A stretch of DNA of 64,000 nucleotides, from positions 1 through 64,000 of the forward strand of contig JAKSZP010012178.1 in NCBI GenBank assembly GCA_022478985.1, read 5' to 3'. The translations under genes were made by a program, and so were the position numbers. Below, in pieces: positions 1 to 11,387 of this stretch (position 1 is the first letter of the stretch; each line of letters starts with the position of its first letter). The notes under the pieces are model-generated. The model made no database searches. It saw nothing but the letters and a program-made list of their open reading frames with translations, and had not been told where the DNA came from. This DNA comes from Massospora cicadina. Lineage: Eukaryota; Entomophthoromycota; Entomophthoromycetes; Entomophthorales; Entomophthoraceae.

Positions 1-3000
1 ACTATGAACTGCGATGTTGTTATGTCTTCCATATTCTATTCATGGCTGAAGGGCACCATTGGTTTTTAGTAAACATATCTGGACTGATATTAGCATCATC
101 TTCCTAAAAACCACCCTTTGTATGATATGTCGTTAAACCAAGACTAAAGGGTTTGGTTAGTAGTATCCATATACAGATATAACTTAAGTTGATTTTTTCT
201 GGAACCCCCTGCTAACTATCTTCTAATTAAACATAGAATGTTGTGGCAAAAAGTTGGTGACATTTACGTCAAAGATTTCCTTATCACGTTTCAATTATTG
301 TGTAATAGCATTTTATTCAGACATGGTGTTAAAAGAGTAGTATTACATTGTTGCTGCCACAGCGTTCCACATGTCCATAGAAGAAAGCAGAGAGATCTCA
401 TCAGAGTGAAATGATGAGGTGAAGACTAGCTTATTCCATTAGAGGTCAACAGTCACCAATTGACGGTTATACCAACTTACCCCTAGGAGTATAGGGTTTA
501 TTGGCTCAGTGATGGGTAAAAGGTTAGCTTAAATTGATATTGTAAGATAGGAAACGAAAGGGCTTACAAAGTAGCAACGTGTTCATTGGGACTTAAGAAT
601 CTACAATGACCAGTTTATTTTTGTGACAGAAAAATTGAAAGCCTTTTCCACTTTAAGATTAAATAATGTTGCCCAATGCCCATGTCCACTAACACATTCA
701 TTGATTCCTTGTGGGTGTCTATTATGATAATAATGGCAAATAAGAACTAAACGCAATAGTATCATTTAATTTTTGATTGAGCACACCTTAGGACTAACTT
801 TAGGAGTTATATCCTCTTTAAAATGCTTTTAGGTTTAAAAAAGATCTGAGTTGAGTTTGCTGTGGCATGTGTATAAGATAGGTAGTGATCTAGTATATTA
901 GAGCTTAACAAGGGACGTAAGTGTGAAAAGTCTTTGTGTATATGGTTTCTGCAGTACTCTTTCAAAATTTAATCTATCATAAAAGCTGGTAGGCAGACAT
1001 AAAAGGGCGTCATGATCCACAGGTATTACAAAAGCTATCAAGGGTCTTTTAAAGATATCCACTCTGAAGTCTTTAATCTTGAGATCCTGTTTCCTAGTCT
1101 GAGCTACAAGGGTACCACATACATGATAATGTTATATGGAGTGACACCTAAAGAACAAAAATTTGTTTCCATTATCAAGTGTTTTGTAGCTTACACCAAG
1201 GTCTGGGATTAAAACACCATAAATTATACACGCCAGTGTTCAATACTTGATTTAAGGGGCTTGGGGCAATAGTGAGCACCTCTTGGCTTATGTCTCCCAT
1301 ATGTAAACTTCACAGATTGGTGCTATCAATATCAGAGTAATTTTAGGACCACCTATGCTAAATAGATATTAGATTAATTTCCATTCTGTGGTTTTTGTAC
1401 ATTACTATCATGCTAAGTTCATGTCTTCGTTGTTCATCACAAGCACATCATTGTTGGCTGGGGCATCCTCAGGCCTGATAAAACATCAGTATGGCTTTAG
1501 GGTTTAAGTTTTCTCATTAGTAACCAGGTTTTGCTACCATCTGTTGGGCTAAATTGTATTTGGCTTTTAAGGTACAAAGCCTTTTTTAGTATGCTTCACG
1601 GTATTCTGCCCCTTGATGTGGGGCGCAGAATGCGTTTATTGAAAATTTACCAGGTAATTTAAGTAGTCATCAGCTGATTTTTATCCTTAATATTATCTAA
1701 GTTTGAGGATAGGGTCTGGCAACTGAATAGTGAAAAAACTGCTGAGACCTTGATGTTGACGTGGCAACCATTTATGAAATAACAGAAATAGTAAAAAATG
1801 TATTGCTTAAGTAGGATTTATTGTATAGCAAGGTTTGCACCAAATTATTAGGCCTCTCTATGAAGGGCATCAAGTAAGGCTTGTTATCGTTAATCTTCTG
1901 AGGTTTTATATTTATCAGCTAAACTTGAAGATAATTTGAGCTCTAAAAAGCCCAACACCTGTTTGGCAACTTCATCTGTGGGCTAAATATAGCCCTCACC
2001 ATAGTTACTTTACATGTGTGTGAACTTGGTGAGGCGATTACATATTAGTAATTGTAAGAAGTATAGTTTGCTTTAATAATTTTTATCATATTGACCTAAG
2101 ACCAACACGTCATGATTGAAAGAAATACATATAAGCTTTGTTCAGAATGTTGACTGGTATAAATTCAACAGATTTTGGAAAAGAGTCATCACTGTAATAT
2201 AGTGGCTGGTCTATTATGTCAAAGAAATGATGTGCCATGGATATACTTGGTTCACATTGGAATACTCAAGTAACTATGATAGCATCTGAAGCTTGAAAGG
2301 TCCGCTTTTTAGGTGTGGAAGTATGACACACTAGGCAAAATATGGTTAGTTTAATCCATAATCATGGTTTGTATAGGAAAAACTAGACTCAAGTCTGAAA
2401 AAACCCTGACTCACGCTTCCCATATAAGAGCTTTATTATTGCTTCCAGGAGGTGACACGTGTAATAAGAAGTATGACACGTTTTTATAGAAATATAGATA
2501 ATTAAGCCTTGACGGCCTGTGATTGAGGTGCTAGGTGATTCACTGCCACATAGGTCACCTCCTAAATCACTGTCAGCCTCTATGTCCTCTGTTAACTCTC
2601 ATGTAAAATAGATTCATAAATGCGTTTAGTAATGTTCTGATCATAGACATTAACTAAGGTTTGGGTAAGATGGGGCTTGGCCATGTAAGGGTGCTTGATC
2701 AAATGATTTCTATTTTAGACCTCTTGGGTGCCTCTGCTGATGGTAGAAATTAGAAAACAAGCAAAGAGATGGCCACTACAGCTACTGAGAAATTAGGTGT
2801 GGACCCTATAGGATAAGCGTTTTTGTCACTAGAGTTAAAATTGTTTATAGAGCTATATAATGTAATTTTATTAGATAGAATAATTTTTATAGAAAAATTA
2901 CAATATAAACCAGCACCCTTATACTTGCAGGCAGTTGGTATTTAAATTAGTTTTTTGTGGAAAGAAATTTCAAGTTTTTATTACCTAAGCGTTGCAACTT

Positions 3001-4589
3001 TGGCTTGACCAAGCATCTGAACCTTAATCCTATTTAAGTCCTTATATTTAACTAATAATAGATATAGGACTTTATCAATCTTGCCATTACGCTGATAGCA
3101 ATTTATAATCAACTACTAATAAAAACACTATTGAGCCGCATTACCAACAAAATTGTAACATATGAAAATTTGGATACCATCAATAAGGATTAACTATCAG
3201 CATATGATTGATTACTCACTACCTCACCAGCGCTACCCTCTATTTATTAATTTACCTTGTCTTACCTCAGCCCTGTGGCACCATAAAAGAATACACCTTT
3301 ATATATATACTCACCCCACATCAGCGTAAAAATGTTGTTAGAAGCTTATATTATAAACCCTGTTTAACTGAAGTATCTCATCCCTGTTAGTTCAAGTGCT
3401 AATTGCTGCAATTACCCCAACCTGCAAGCACAATTTTCCTTTTCTCTGTTGAATATTCATGAAAATGACCAGATATACCTAATTTCAGTAAGCTACCAAT
3501 TAGTTAACACCAACAAATATTTTTGAACTCTTGGGAAATCACATATTAAATTGAGTGCAAATTCTAAGGGGATCTGTTACTTTGATTAGCTGCCATATAG
3601 AATTACAAGAAAAACGCTTATAGAAAACCCTAAAATTACTATCAGAGATAATAGTCTACAGTATTCTTTTTTAAGCACTAGGTGGTCTCAACCTAAAGGG
3701 GGATACACCGATCTATAGTATACATTATTATTATATTTATTATATTCTAAAACTTTGTTGCGCACTTTTATGTTATTTATGTTTCTTTGTTTCTAGGTTA
3801 CTGCATTAATAAAATATACCTATTGTTTGGTGCAAATTTACGTGTGCTTTGATATCTGACACAATAGCGCCAATTTTTAAAGTTTTTGTGTTCACTACAA
3901 GGGACACTTTACATAACCCTTCACATCTGTTTTATCAAAAAGATATTAACTCAGGCTAGTTCACCATCAACTGGTAGTAAATACTCTTATACAAATATAG
4001 AATAATGAGATTCTACCATTTAAACTATCAATAAAGTTATTGATAAAGATAATATGTAAGCTCCAATCATATAGCTCACCACAACTAGTCAATTAGAATC
4101 TCAAGCATTGACTTGGGCTAGTAATGTCTTATCAGCCCAGATCTCTGAGGTGTTCAAAATGATTATCCACCGTTATTGCCTTACTGTTTCCAAAGAGTAA
4201 AAGCAAATTTGGCTTTCTTTTGTAAGTACATGTACCAAATTCCCTTATATGAGAACTATCACATATTTTATGGAATGACTCTTAAAAAAAGGTTTCTAAA
4301 TTTCTCCTAGAAGTTGCTTAGGAAAGTGATTTACAAGTACTTACCCTTTTATCCACCAATCATAGCACATAACAGCATGTCAGCATATCAAAATTGGTGG
4401 CTTGGCAGCTTTTATGAAAGCCAAAAGTGGTGTTATAAATTTGGCAGAATTGTTGAAATATGTTAGGGGATTCTGCACTGGGTCAAACCCACTGAGCAAT
4501 TTGACAGATTATATGAAAATCATCAGCCCTCAGACTCAATTAAAAATATAATAAGATATGGATCTATTGACCCAAATGACACTTTATTT
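1..4589. other. AT-rich region without recognised genes
   Basis: This stretch is strongly AT-rich and stop codons are dense in all frames. The longest open frames are about 60-66 codons, with no recognisable domain. I saw no retrotransposon pol motif, RNA gene or clear repeat. It may be host intergenic DNA or very old transposon remains eroded beyond recognition by eye. Confidence 0.6.
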
Positions 4590-4605
4590 ACAAGATATAT
4601 AGTGG

Positions 4606-4903
4606 TTCCTAGGTGGTGGAAGGCAAGTCAGTAGGGTGTACGGCTACCAACCTGAAGGTTGCAGGTTTGATTCCCACCCTTTGCACACCGATCAGGGTGC
4701 CAGATGAAGGAAGCTATTGGTGGTTAGTAGGTCTAATAACATGAAAACCTTACCCATGATGAAACCAGAAAAATCTGAGTCCCAATCTGGAGATGGAAAA
4801 CTTTCTTTGATGAAGTTAACCCTGCTCAGGTTTCATGTAGATGTTTTCTTTCTTCCTCTCATTCAGTAATGTTTGTCACCTGGTCAGCTTGCCTCAAATA
4901 AAT
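4606..4903 (+). mobile_element. tRNA-derived SINE, copy 1
   Basis: A SINE of about 300 bp with a tRNA-like head. The pol III B box is GGTTTGATTCC at 4664-4674, preceded by an A-box-like stretch near 4623-4637. The 3' end reads GCCTCAAATAAATAC. It is flanked by imperfect 16-bp direct repeats, ACAAGATATATAGTGG (4590-4605) and ACAATATACACAGTGG (4904-4919), consistent with target-primed insertion. A second copy on the minus strand at 41840-42123 aligns over the whole length at roughly 80-85 percent by eye, which makes it a family rather than a chance tRNA-like patch. It encodes nothing and would depend on LINE machinery. Confidence 0.85.
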
Positions 4904-4919
4904 ACAATATACACAGTGG

Positions 4920-7742
4920 ATTTTCGCTGTTCTGCTCGCTCTAGACTACTAACAACCTCCCTTCCTTCAATAGTCTCATCTCACTTATATATCAACGAAT
5001 TTAAATGATACCATTTCCTCAGCTTAGTATTCAGTTCCGCTGTATTTCATTGGTTTGGCAGAGTATGGTATTCAATTTTAGATCGCCTTAGTTCAAGGCA
5101 ATCTTACTCAATAATTTTGAATGTCAACATTGCCTTATCTCTATTTGGAGGCAATCCAATATTAACCCTGCTCTGACCCAAAATCGCCTCAACCAAGGCG
5201 CTCATGTAATCATAACTAATATTATGGTCAGTGGATTCTACCCAATTTGACATAGCTGTTTCAAGCTTATCATCCAGTCATATCAGAATCTCAACAAGTT
5301 AGATATTCAATTTTTAGTCAAATGACTGGATGAAAAAAGTTTAAGGTTCTTAATGCTATTGTTATGTACAAAAATCAGACACAGGACACTCACCCAAAGG
5401 TGGAAGAACTGTCTGCCCATCTCAATGCTGATCTTGTCATGTCTCATAGCATTTATCTGAACTAAAACATGGAGATAAAGATGATATGAAGAAGGCTAAA
5501 GGAGTCAAGTTATCCACCTTCACTGACCTCTAATATATTTTTAATAAACGCTGAGTTGAATCCAAGAAAGCCTAGATTAATCCTAAGATGTCACGTGATG
5601 CAGTTTAGATTTTAATTCAATGCAATAAAAATTAGGTATTAAAGTTTGAATGATGTTAATTCATTAAAGTTATCCAAAATTCAGCTTCTACTCATCTAGA
5701 AGTTTATATGACCAAAAAAGTAAGATTCAGTTTGTTTCAGAGTCAGAAACTTTATATCTACGTAAGATATAGAACTACCATTAATGATAGCATTGTATTA
5801 TTGGCTAAAGTCAGTTCTAGTTCTCAGCAAGGTGATTCAGAACCATCCTCCTTTTTTTCTGATATACAGTTTCTCACACAAATCTCTCTAATTTGTCTTA
5901 TTTCCTTTTAAATAAAGGCTATTTAATATTATCAATTATTGCTACCTTTTGCCGCCCTCTAGGTTTACCTACTTATTAAGATATTATGGGTTCTATCTAT
6001 AATCTATACGAATTTAACGCCGTATAAGGTGAGGTTTTATTAAACTATATAATAGTCTTTTAATAAGATGTTAGATAAAATCTTCTCACATTTAATGAAC
6101 ACTAATATTATACTTGTGGTTATTTTTATGTGTGGTTTTTCAAAGCAGGAATCAAGTGTGGCAGCTGTTTTCTATGGTCACTATTTTTCTCACCGTGGTG
6201 TTATTACTTGTTTTGGTAGTGGCCCAGCTTGCAAAGCTTTTTACTGCCAATGGGAAGATTCCTGCACTTCTTGTAAGAGCCTAGTAGTTTCAACCATACA
6301 ATGTCCTCTGCCTGGGCTTCAATTATTTCAAAAGCTTCTTTACTTTTAATTTTAGAAGCCTTTACTCACCATCTCTTGGAGTTAAGTTGCTGTGTTGCTT
6401 TTCTCCCAGTGCCTTTGACCAGTTATTCATAGTTTTTTAAACCCCAGTCTAAGGTTTGGAAGGCAAAAGAGGGTTTGGAATGCCTTCTTGAAGCTTGGCA
6501 ACCCACGTTCTTTTCCTTCCAATCCTTTACTGTTTATTTATCCCCAGACAATCTAGACGCCTTTAGGTGTCTTATAGATATGAATTCAGTCATTCCTGGC
6601 CCTATTTTAACTCGATTTATAATAAAGACATTGTATAAAAGTATAAATCAGCCGGTTAGTGGACAATTGGGTATAGCGCTTTACCTTAATCTTTTGATTC
6701 TATTGACAAAGCCTTTTTTTAAAATTTTATACCCACCCTAAGGGGAGGGGGTAAAGTAATTTAGCCGCAAGTGTTTCACTGGTGGAACCCCAATTTATAC
6801 TGACATTTAAACACTGATTTTCTTCTAAAAATGAAAAACTTACAGAGTATATATCTTTTGGAAACTTAAGGGTAAATAGGGGTCTAGCCCTCAAATTACT
6901 AAATTAACCGTTTTAGTTATTTATCCTGTAATTTTAAACTTATGACCACCACTATAGATATTTCCCTAGTAAAGCCTATTTCCCCTTTATGAATGATGAC
7001 ATCTTACAATCCACGCCTTTGTTCATAAGGGAACTTGAGGGTGGCAAGGGTCTAGACCCAACGTTTTAATTAACACAACTTCTAATAACCTTACCATTAT
7101 GGAATTCCATTTTCTGAAAGATGCAAACCCCTAGCGTAAGGAAGTTTATCTAAAATGCTGATGGATGGAGAAACTCATTTGAGTATATAAATTGGGATCC
7201 TATCATTTGAACCTGAAAGTGCCATTTTAGATGAGAAGATTTTAAAATCACTCCATTTTTAAGCTCTTAGAGCCTTACCTTGGACTAATCTTGTATATCA
7301 GAAAACCCTCGCCTGACTGCTCAGATGATTCTCCTTACTCAGGCGACAGAAAAAGAATTTCTGTTAAAGCGTGGTGGTAAGTATGCTACGGCAGAAAATG
7401 TGGTGGGATATGTTCCTTCAGTCATTAGAGTAACAGACTATTTCACTCCACTTATGATAAGGATAATTACCCTAGTGGCATTACTATGCTATATTGGCTA
7501 CACTTAGTAATCTGTGTACATTGTCTTCATTAAATAAAGAATAAGTGGGTACATTATACTTTTTTCTACTCCTTTTTCTCCTTCAGAGAAGTTTAGAACA
7601 ACAAAATATTATGGATACAGATGCCTATGAGAACTTTATTGATATATATCTGGCTGGTTATCTTGAGTTATGTTACTTATCTTGTGGTAATTTAGGGAAG
7701 GTGCTTCCCAGGATATTCCAAGATTAAAAATTCAGAGGCTGG
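4920..7742. other. AT-rich region, possibly decayed 5' part of Chromo-1
   Basis: No gene can be supported here. The interval lies immediately upstream of the Chromo-1 protease remnant and is about the right size for its 5' LTR and gag, but no gag motif, zinc knuckle or LTR partner could be matched. Open frames of 67-93 codons at 5708, 6068 and 6475 (+) show no family resemblance. An imperfect inverted repeat (CATCCAGTCA near 5273 and TGACTGGATG near 5322) could form a hairpin. Confidence 0.4.
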
Positions 7743-7925
7743 ATGTTAATCAAGCTGTTAATTATTACCTGTCTGATCATTTCTTGGCAATATCAATCTG
7801 TTAAACTAATTATCTTAGGAGTGAATTGGTGCCAAAAACCTGATATCAGACCAATTGAAGGACTATATCTTGATCTTATACTTATAAGGTGGGAAGAAAT
7901 TAAAAAATCCTTAATTCAGAAGTAG
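7743..7925 (+). pseudogene. Chromo-1 aspartic protease C-terminal remnant
   Basis: A 60-codon frame containing IILGVNWCQKPDIRPIEG. This matches the usual end of the Ty3/gypsy retropepsin, where the pattern I-L-G-x-x-W-L-x-K-H-N-P is followed by a few residues and W-x-x-G. The catalytic D-S/T-G motif should lie upstream and was not found. The segment precedes the RT remnant by the expected few hundred bases, so the order protease-RT is conserved. It is not functional. Confidence 0.6.
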
Positions 7926-8203
7926 AATATTTTTGAAAAGTTTAAAAAAATGGCCAGTTTACAGAAACTCACAGTTGCATCTCTGTTGAAGCCCACTCCA
8001 GAAGTTCTTTTACCTTCATTTTATAATAATTAAGTCTTCATTTGATGAAGCTTCTGAAAATGTATTACTAGATTATTCAAAGTTTTATTGCGACCTTGAA
8101 CTCTAGTTGGCCTGGTTTGCATTTTCTCCACAAACTACATTTTGACTTTTCTGATAGATGTAGCATTAAAAATTTGGGTTACAGAGCATATTGCTAAAGA
8201 TTA

Positions 8204-8530
8204 ATGTTTCAGAGTACCTCTTCAGTATGCTCACTACTTCTCTTTGTGGAAGAGGTTTATGGTACTCAATGCTCTTGTGTAGATTATGGTAGATTGAAAA
8301 TCATTAGAACTTATATAAATCCCATTTGTATGGAGGCACAGGTCTCCCATTATGTGGAAAAATCTGAAGCCTTCCCCAAACTTGATTGTTTGAACGCCTT
8401 AAACCAGATTTACGTCAAAAAGGGTCAGGAATGTCTTATACATTCCATTCTAAGAAGAAAGTTTTTATATTATGGGTCATGCCTTTTAATATCAATAAAG
8501 AGCCTGCATTTTTTCAACAATGATTGATTT
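8204..8530 (+). pseudogene. Chromo-1 reverse transcriptase remnant (fingers/palm start)
   Basis: A 107-codon frame preserving the beginning of a Ty3/gypsy RT. It contains LLFVEEVYGTQ-x-x-CVDYGRL, corresponding to the family's P-I-L-F-V-K-K-x-D-G and C-V-D-Y-R-x-L-N blocks. It then reads FPKLDCLNALNQIYVKKGQE, corresponding to F-T-K-L-D-L-x-N-A-Y-N-Q-I-R-I-x-x-G-D-E, which carries the first catalytic Asp (here in KLDC). The palm with Y/F-x-D-D downstream has lost its reading frame. The closest type is the chromovirus lineage, consistent with the chromodomain found at the far end (about 40080). Confidence 0.75.
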
Positions 8531-9109
8531 GGCATCAGGAGAGATGTTACATATATGAGAAATAGCCTAAATGGACGACAACTTGAATTTCTCCCTTAAT
8601 CAAGGATCCCACTTGATACATCAAAGAGGTATGTGGTATAGAATTTGTGGGCCGAAGAAATGACGCTGAGAATCAGTAATGCTAATTTTTATAAGTTTTA
8701 GGTCAATTTCTTGGGCAACATTGTTTTTTTTAAAGCCATATGATTACTATAGACAGGGAGAAAACAATTATATAGTTGACCCACGCCAACGTCAGTAAAG
8801 AACCAAGGATCCTTCAAGACATGTACCATCAATAAGAAGTTCACTCCAAATCTTTAAGAGGTCACTGCACATTTGTATAAAGACAGTAAAGCAAAACTCT
8901 TCAATAAGCATCTACTGAGAGATGCCTTCCAAAATGTTAATTTCACCTTGCTTCTTACGTCAGTTTTTCATCATGTGGACCCAAATATGGGTTTATGTTG
9001 GCTAGCATTAATTCTAACTTTGCTATTGCACCTTCTCTGTTACAAGTAGGTAAAGACAAAGTTCAGCATCTTTTATTATATCTTTATCCAAAAGATGTCC
9101 TTACATAAT

Positions 9110-9420
9110 TAATTATACTGTTTATAACAGAGAACTATTCGCAGTAGCTAAATCATTAAAGTATTGGCTCCATCATAGTCATGGGTTTCCTCAGACAATA
9201 CACGTTGTAATGACCATTAATCTTTATCATAAAACCAAGCCCCCATTTCCTAACTTTATGACAAACTCAATTGCATGAGATCTTTGCAAAGTATGTGTAC
9301 TCTTATGAGATTACTGAGGAAAGGAGAATGGAATAGATGACGCTCTAATCCACAAACATACCTTAACTCCTAATCCAAAAAATGGAGCTTCATATCACCC
9401 AGCTGGTGAATGCTCCAGGT
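9110..9420 (+). pseudogene. Chromo-1 RNase H remnant
   Basis: Reading YTVYNRELFAVAKSLKYW and then FPQTIHVVMTINLY matches the Ty3/gypsy RNase H block in which Y-x-x-x-x-x-E-L-L-A-I-V precedes a W and the stretch before the D-H-x-x-L motif. About 100 bases on, GKENGIDDAL corresponds to the P-G-K-x-N-x-x-A-D-A-L-S-R end of the domain. Several stops interrupt it. It lies between the RT remnant and integrase in the normal order. Confidence 0.7.
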
Positions 9421-9831
9421 AAAATTTGTCTAAGAAACTCTCAACCATTTCATGAATTCCAGCTCTTGCTTCTCTGGTGAACCTAGAGGAGTATGGTATT
9501 TTAAAAAAGTCTTTATCAGTCTATCATATGATTACAACTTATTTCTCTTCAAATGGAATTTTAATTAGAAAATAAGATGAAGGGATAACATGTAAAGGGC
9601 GATATGATATGTTTCCAGAGACGTTTATGGGTTCCCTCTGAACCACTTCACCTAGAGACAAAGAAGGAACATATGGTGTTTTAAATATATGGAACCCTTG
9701 GAAGGCAATAACTCTGGAGCTTATCCGCCATACATATAAGTGAAAGGGAATTTCAGCACAGGTTGCTAGATATATATAAAAATGCCTTGTCTAAAACAGG
9801 ATGAAAAGCAAATTATTGGTCTCTTTCTTGC

Positions 9832-10045
9832 TTGTTAATACCCATGCAAAAAGCAGAGGGATCCTGGACTTCCCTCTTATTTGATTCTTTTTTAGAGCTA
9901 CCCCTGTCCGAGGGGTATGACGCTATCATAATAATGGTGGAATGGTTCAACAAGCTTGCCCATATCATTCCATGGCTTAGCACAATAACTGCTGCTCAGA
10001 AGGCCAAGTTATTTGTTTTCACATGTTTTATCTACCAATAAGGGG
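9832..10045 (+). pseudogene. Chromo-1 integrase core, N-terminal fragment
   Basis: Reads GSWTSLLFDSFLELPLSEGY followed by DAIIIMVEWFNKLAHIIP. This is the first part of the retroviral integrase catalytic core, in which P-W-x-x-I-x-x-D-F-I-x-x-L-P carries the first catalytic Asp (here LLFDSF). It runs to LFVFTCFIYQ and is then cut by Chromo-2 (LTR start TGTAAGGG at 10046). The rest of the core, beginning with VPQEIIS, is at 39395 onward, so both pieces are one interrupted gene. Confidence 0.8.
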
Positions 10046-11387
10046 TGTAAGGGTCCCAGCTGCAGCCATCAGGCTAGATAGGCAGCTACACCCCTTTTTG
10101 AAAAAGCAGGGTGTAAGCAAAAACGCTGTTAAAAAAATAAAGGACTTGGGGCACATCCTCAACAAACAATGTTTGGCGGCTGCCCCCCCAGAATATTCCA
10201 GCCTTAACCTCAAGATAGCGGGCTCTCTGACCTCCCATTATCATAGAACCTGCCAAAGCGCACCATAGAAAAATCAGGGATATACGATGAGAACTATGCA
10301 CCTGTTTTGTTAGATTATAATAAATTTTCCCAAAAGGGAAATATTGCTTTTCCCAATCAAGTGAAAATCCCTCGAACATCTGTATAGAAAATCCCTATAT
10401 TTAACAATAGCAGAATCTCACATGGGCGAAACAACCTCTGGGAATATGTGGCAAAAATCTTAATACTCAAAAAGTTTTTCAGGAATTTCCAAATCAGAGA
10501 GTCAGATGGGCCATCCGCTTATCTAATTCCAGAAATCCCAGAAAGCAACGGAAGACTTATGAAAAGTGACAATGGACAAATTCCTGCTGTACCTGGAAAT
10601 ATTTGGCAGCCAATCTGTTGTTATACAAGTGCGTGAGTCTCCCCCATCTGTGTTACATTATAAAAACTAGCGCTCTACCAGGTGCAGAGTTCTGGGGTAT
10701 TTTTTATTCCTTTATAGACCTTAATCTCCACAACTGATTCAGACAAGTATTAAATATATCAGGCTTAAAATCCTGTCTTCCTCAATGAAATAGCCATAGA
10801 AATGTAAGGTCTTCACTCAATTCTCTCCATAATGGCGATCGCCTTTTTCTTTGGCGGTTTCAGTACTGTCCTCACTCAATTGAGGCAACCATTAAATCCA
10901 ACTGGAGATTTGATCATACAACCCTGCCCAAATTTATGTGGGAAACGACCCCCTCAAACAAGATAAACTGACCAAAGTGAGATATCACACCTAAGACAAA
11001 TTAAGGGGAACAATGCAACTGAATGGAACACTGATAGTAACTCAATGGATCCAAAAAGGGAGGTATGGCTAACATTCCTCACTATCAAGTGTGCCCATAT
11101 TAGTCACAACTTCAAACCTAACCCAGAATGATTAACATGAGTTCCCCCATTCAAACAAATTAGTTCTCCTACAGCTCAGGAGGTGTGGGTGAAATTGTTA
11201 CCAGTTCTCAGCTTAATAGTCAGGAAAGGATTAAAGTTTGTCAATCACTACTTTCTGAATTTCTCCCCAAGCAGATCTTACTCCATTATTCTCATAATAG
11301 AAATTCCATGCAGACTATGGATGATCGTGGGCGTTGGAATACCCCAATGGAAGCCAAGTTTTGCCTTAGCATTCTGAATGTCTGACA
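10046..11387 (+). repeat. 5' LTR of Chromo-2
   Basis: About 1342 bp, starting TGTAAGGGTCCCAG and ending AATGTCTGACA, so it has the canonical TG...CA ends. It aligns with 38026-39391 over its length. Shared blocks include the start, GGGGCACA-C-CTCAA near 10150, the CTGCCCC block, and GAAATTGTTACCAGTTCTC near 11190. Open frames inside it on either strand (for example 10086-10379 minus) are not genes. The two LTRs are considerably diverged, indicating an older insertion than Gypsy-A. Confidence 0.85.

Larger units (their letters stand above)
7743..10045 (+). mobile_element. Chromo-1, 5' part: decayed Ty3/gypsy chromovirus
   Basis: This is the outermost and oldest element of the nest. Remnants in pol order are a protease tail, RT, RNase H and the start of the integrase core, all on the plus strand and all interrupted by stops. 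At 10045 the integrase reading is cut by the 5' LTR of Chromo-2 and picks up again at 39392, where the residues VPQEIIS continue it. Gag and 5' LTR are not recognisable. AT content is much higher than in the younger elements, as expected for an old copy. Confidence 0.8.

Noticed and set aside
4612..4690. tRNA gene
   Set aside because: A B box is present, but the region is the head of a 300-bp repeat with a second copy and target duplications, so a SINE.
5270..5335. Transcription terminator or MITE from the inverted repeat
   Set aside because: Only a 10-bp stem with a 40-bp loop, no flanking duplication and no gene beside it.
10028..10379. Minus-strand ORFs of 61 and 97 codons
   Set aside because: They lie within the Chromo-2 LTR and have no counterpart in the other LTR.
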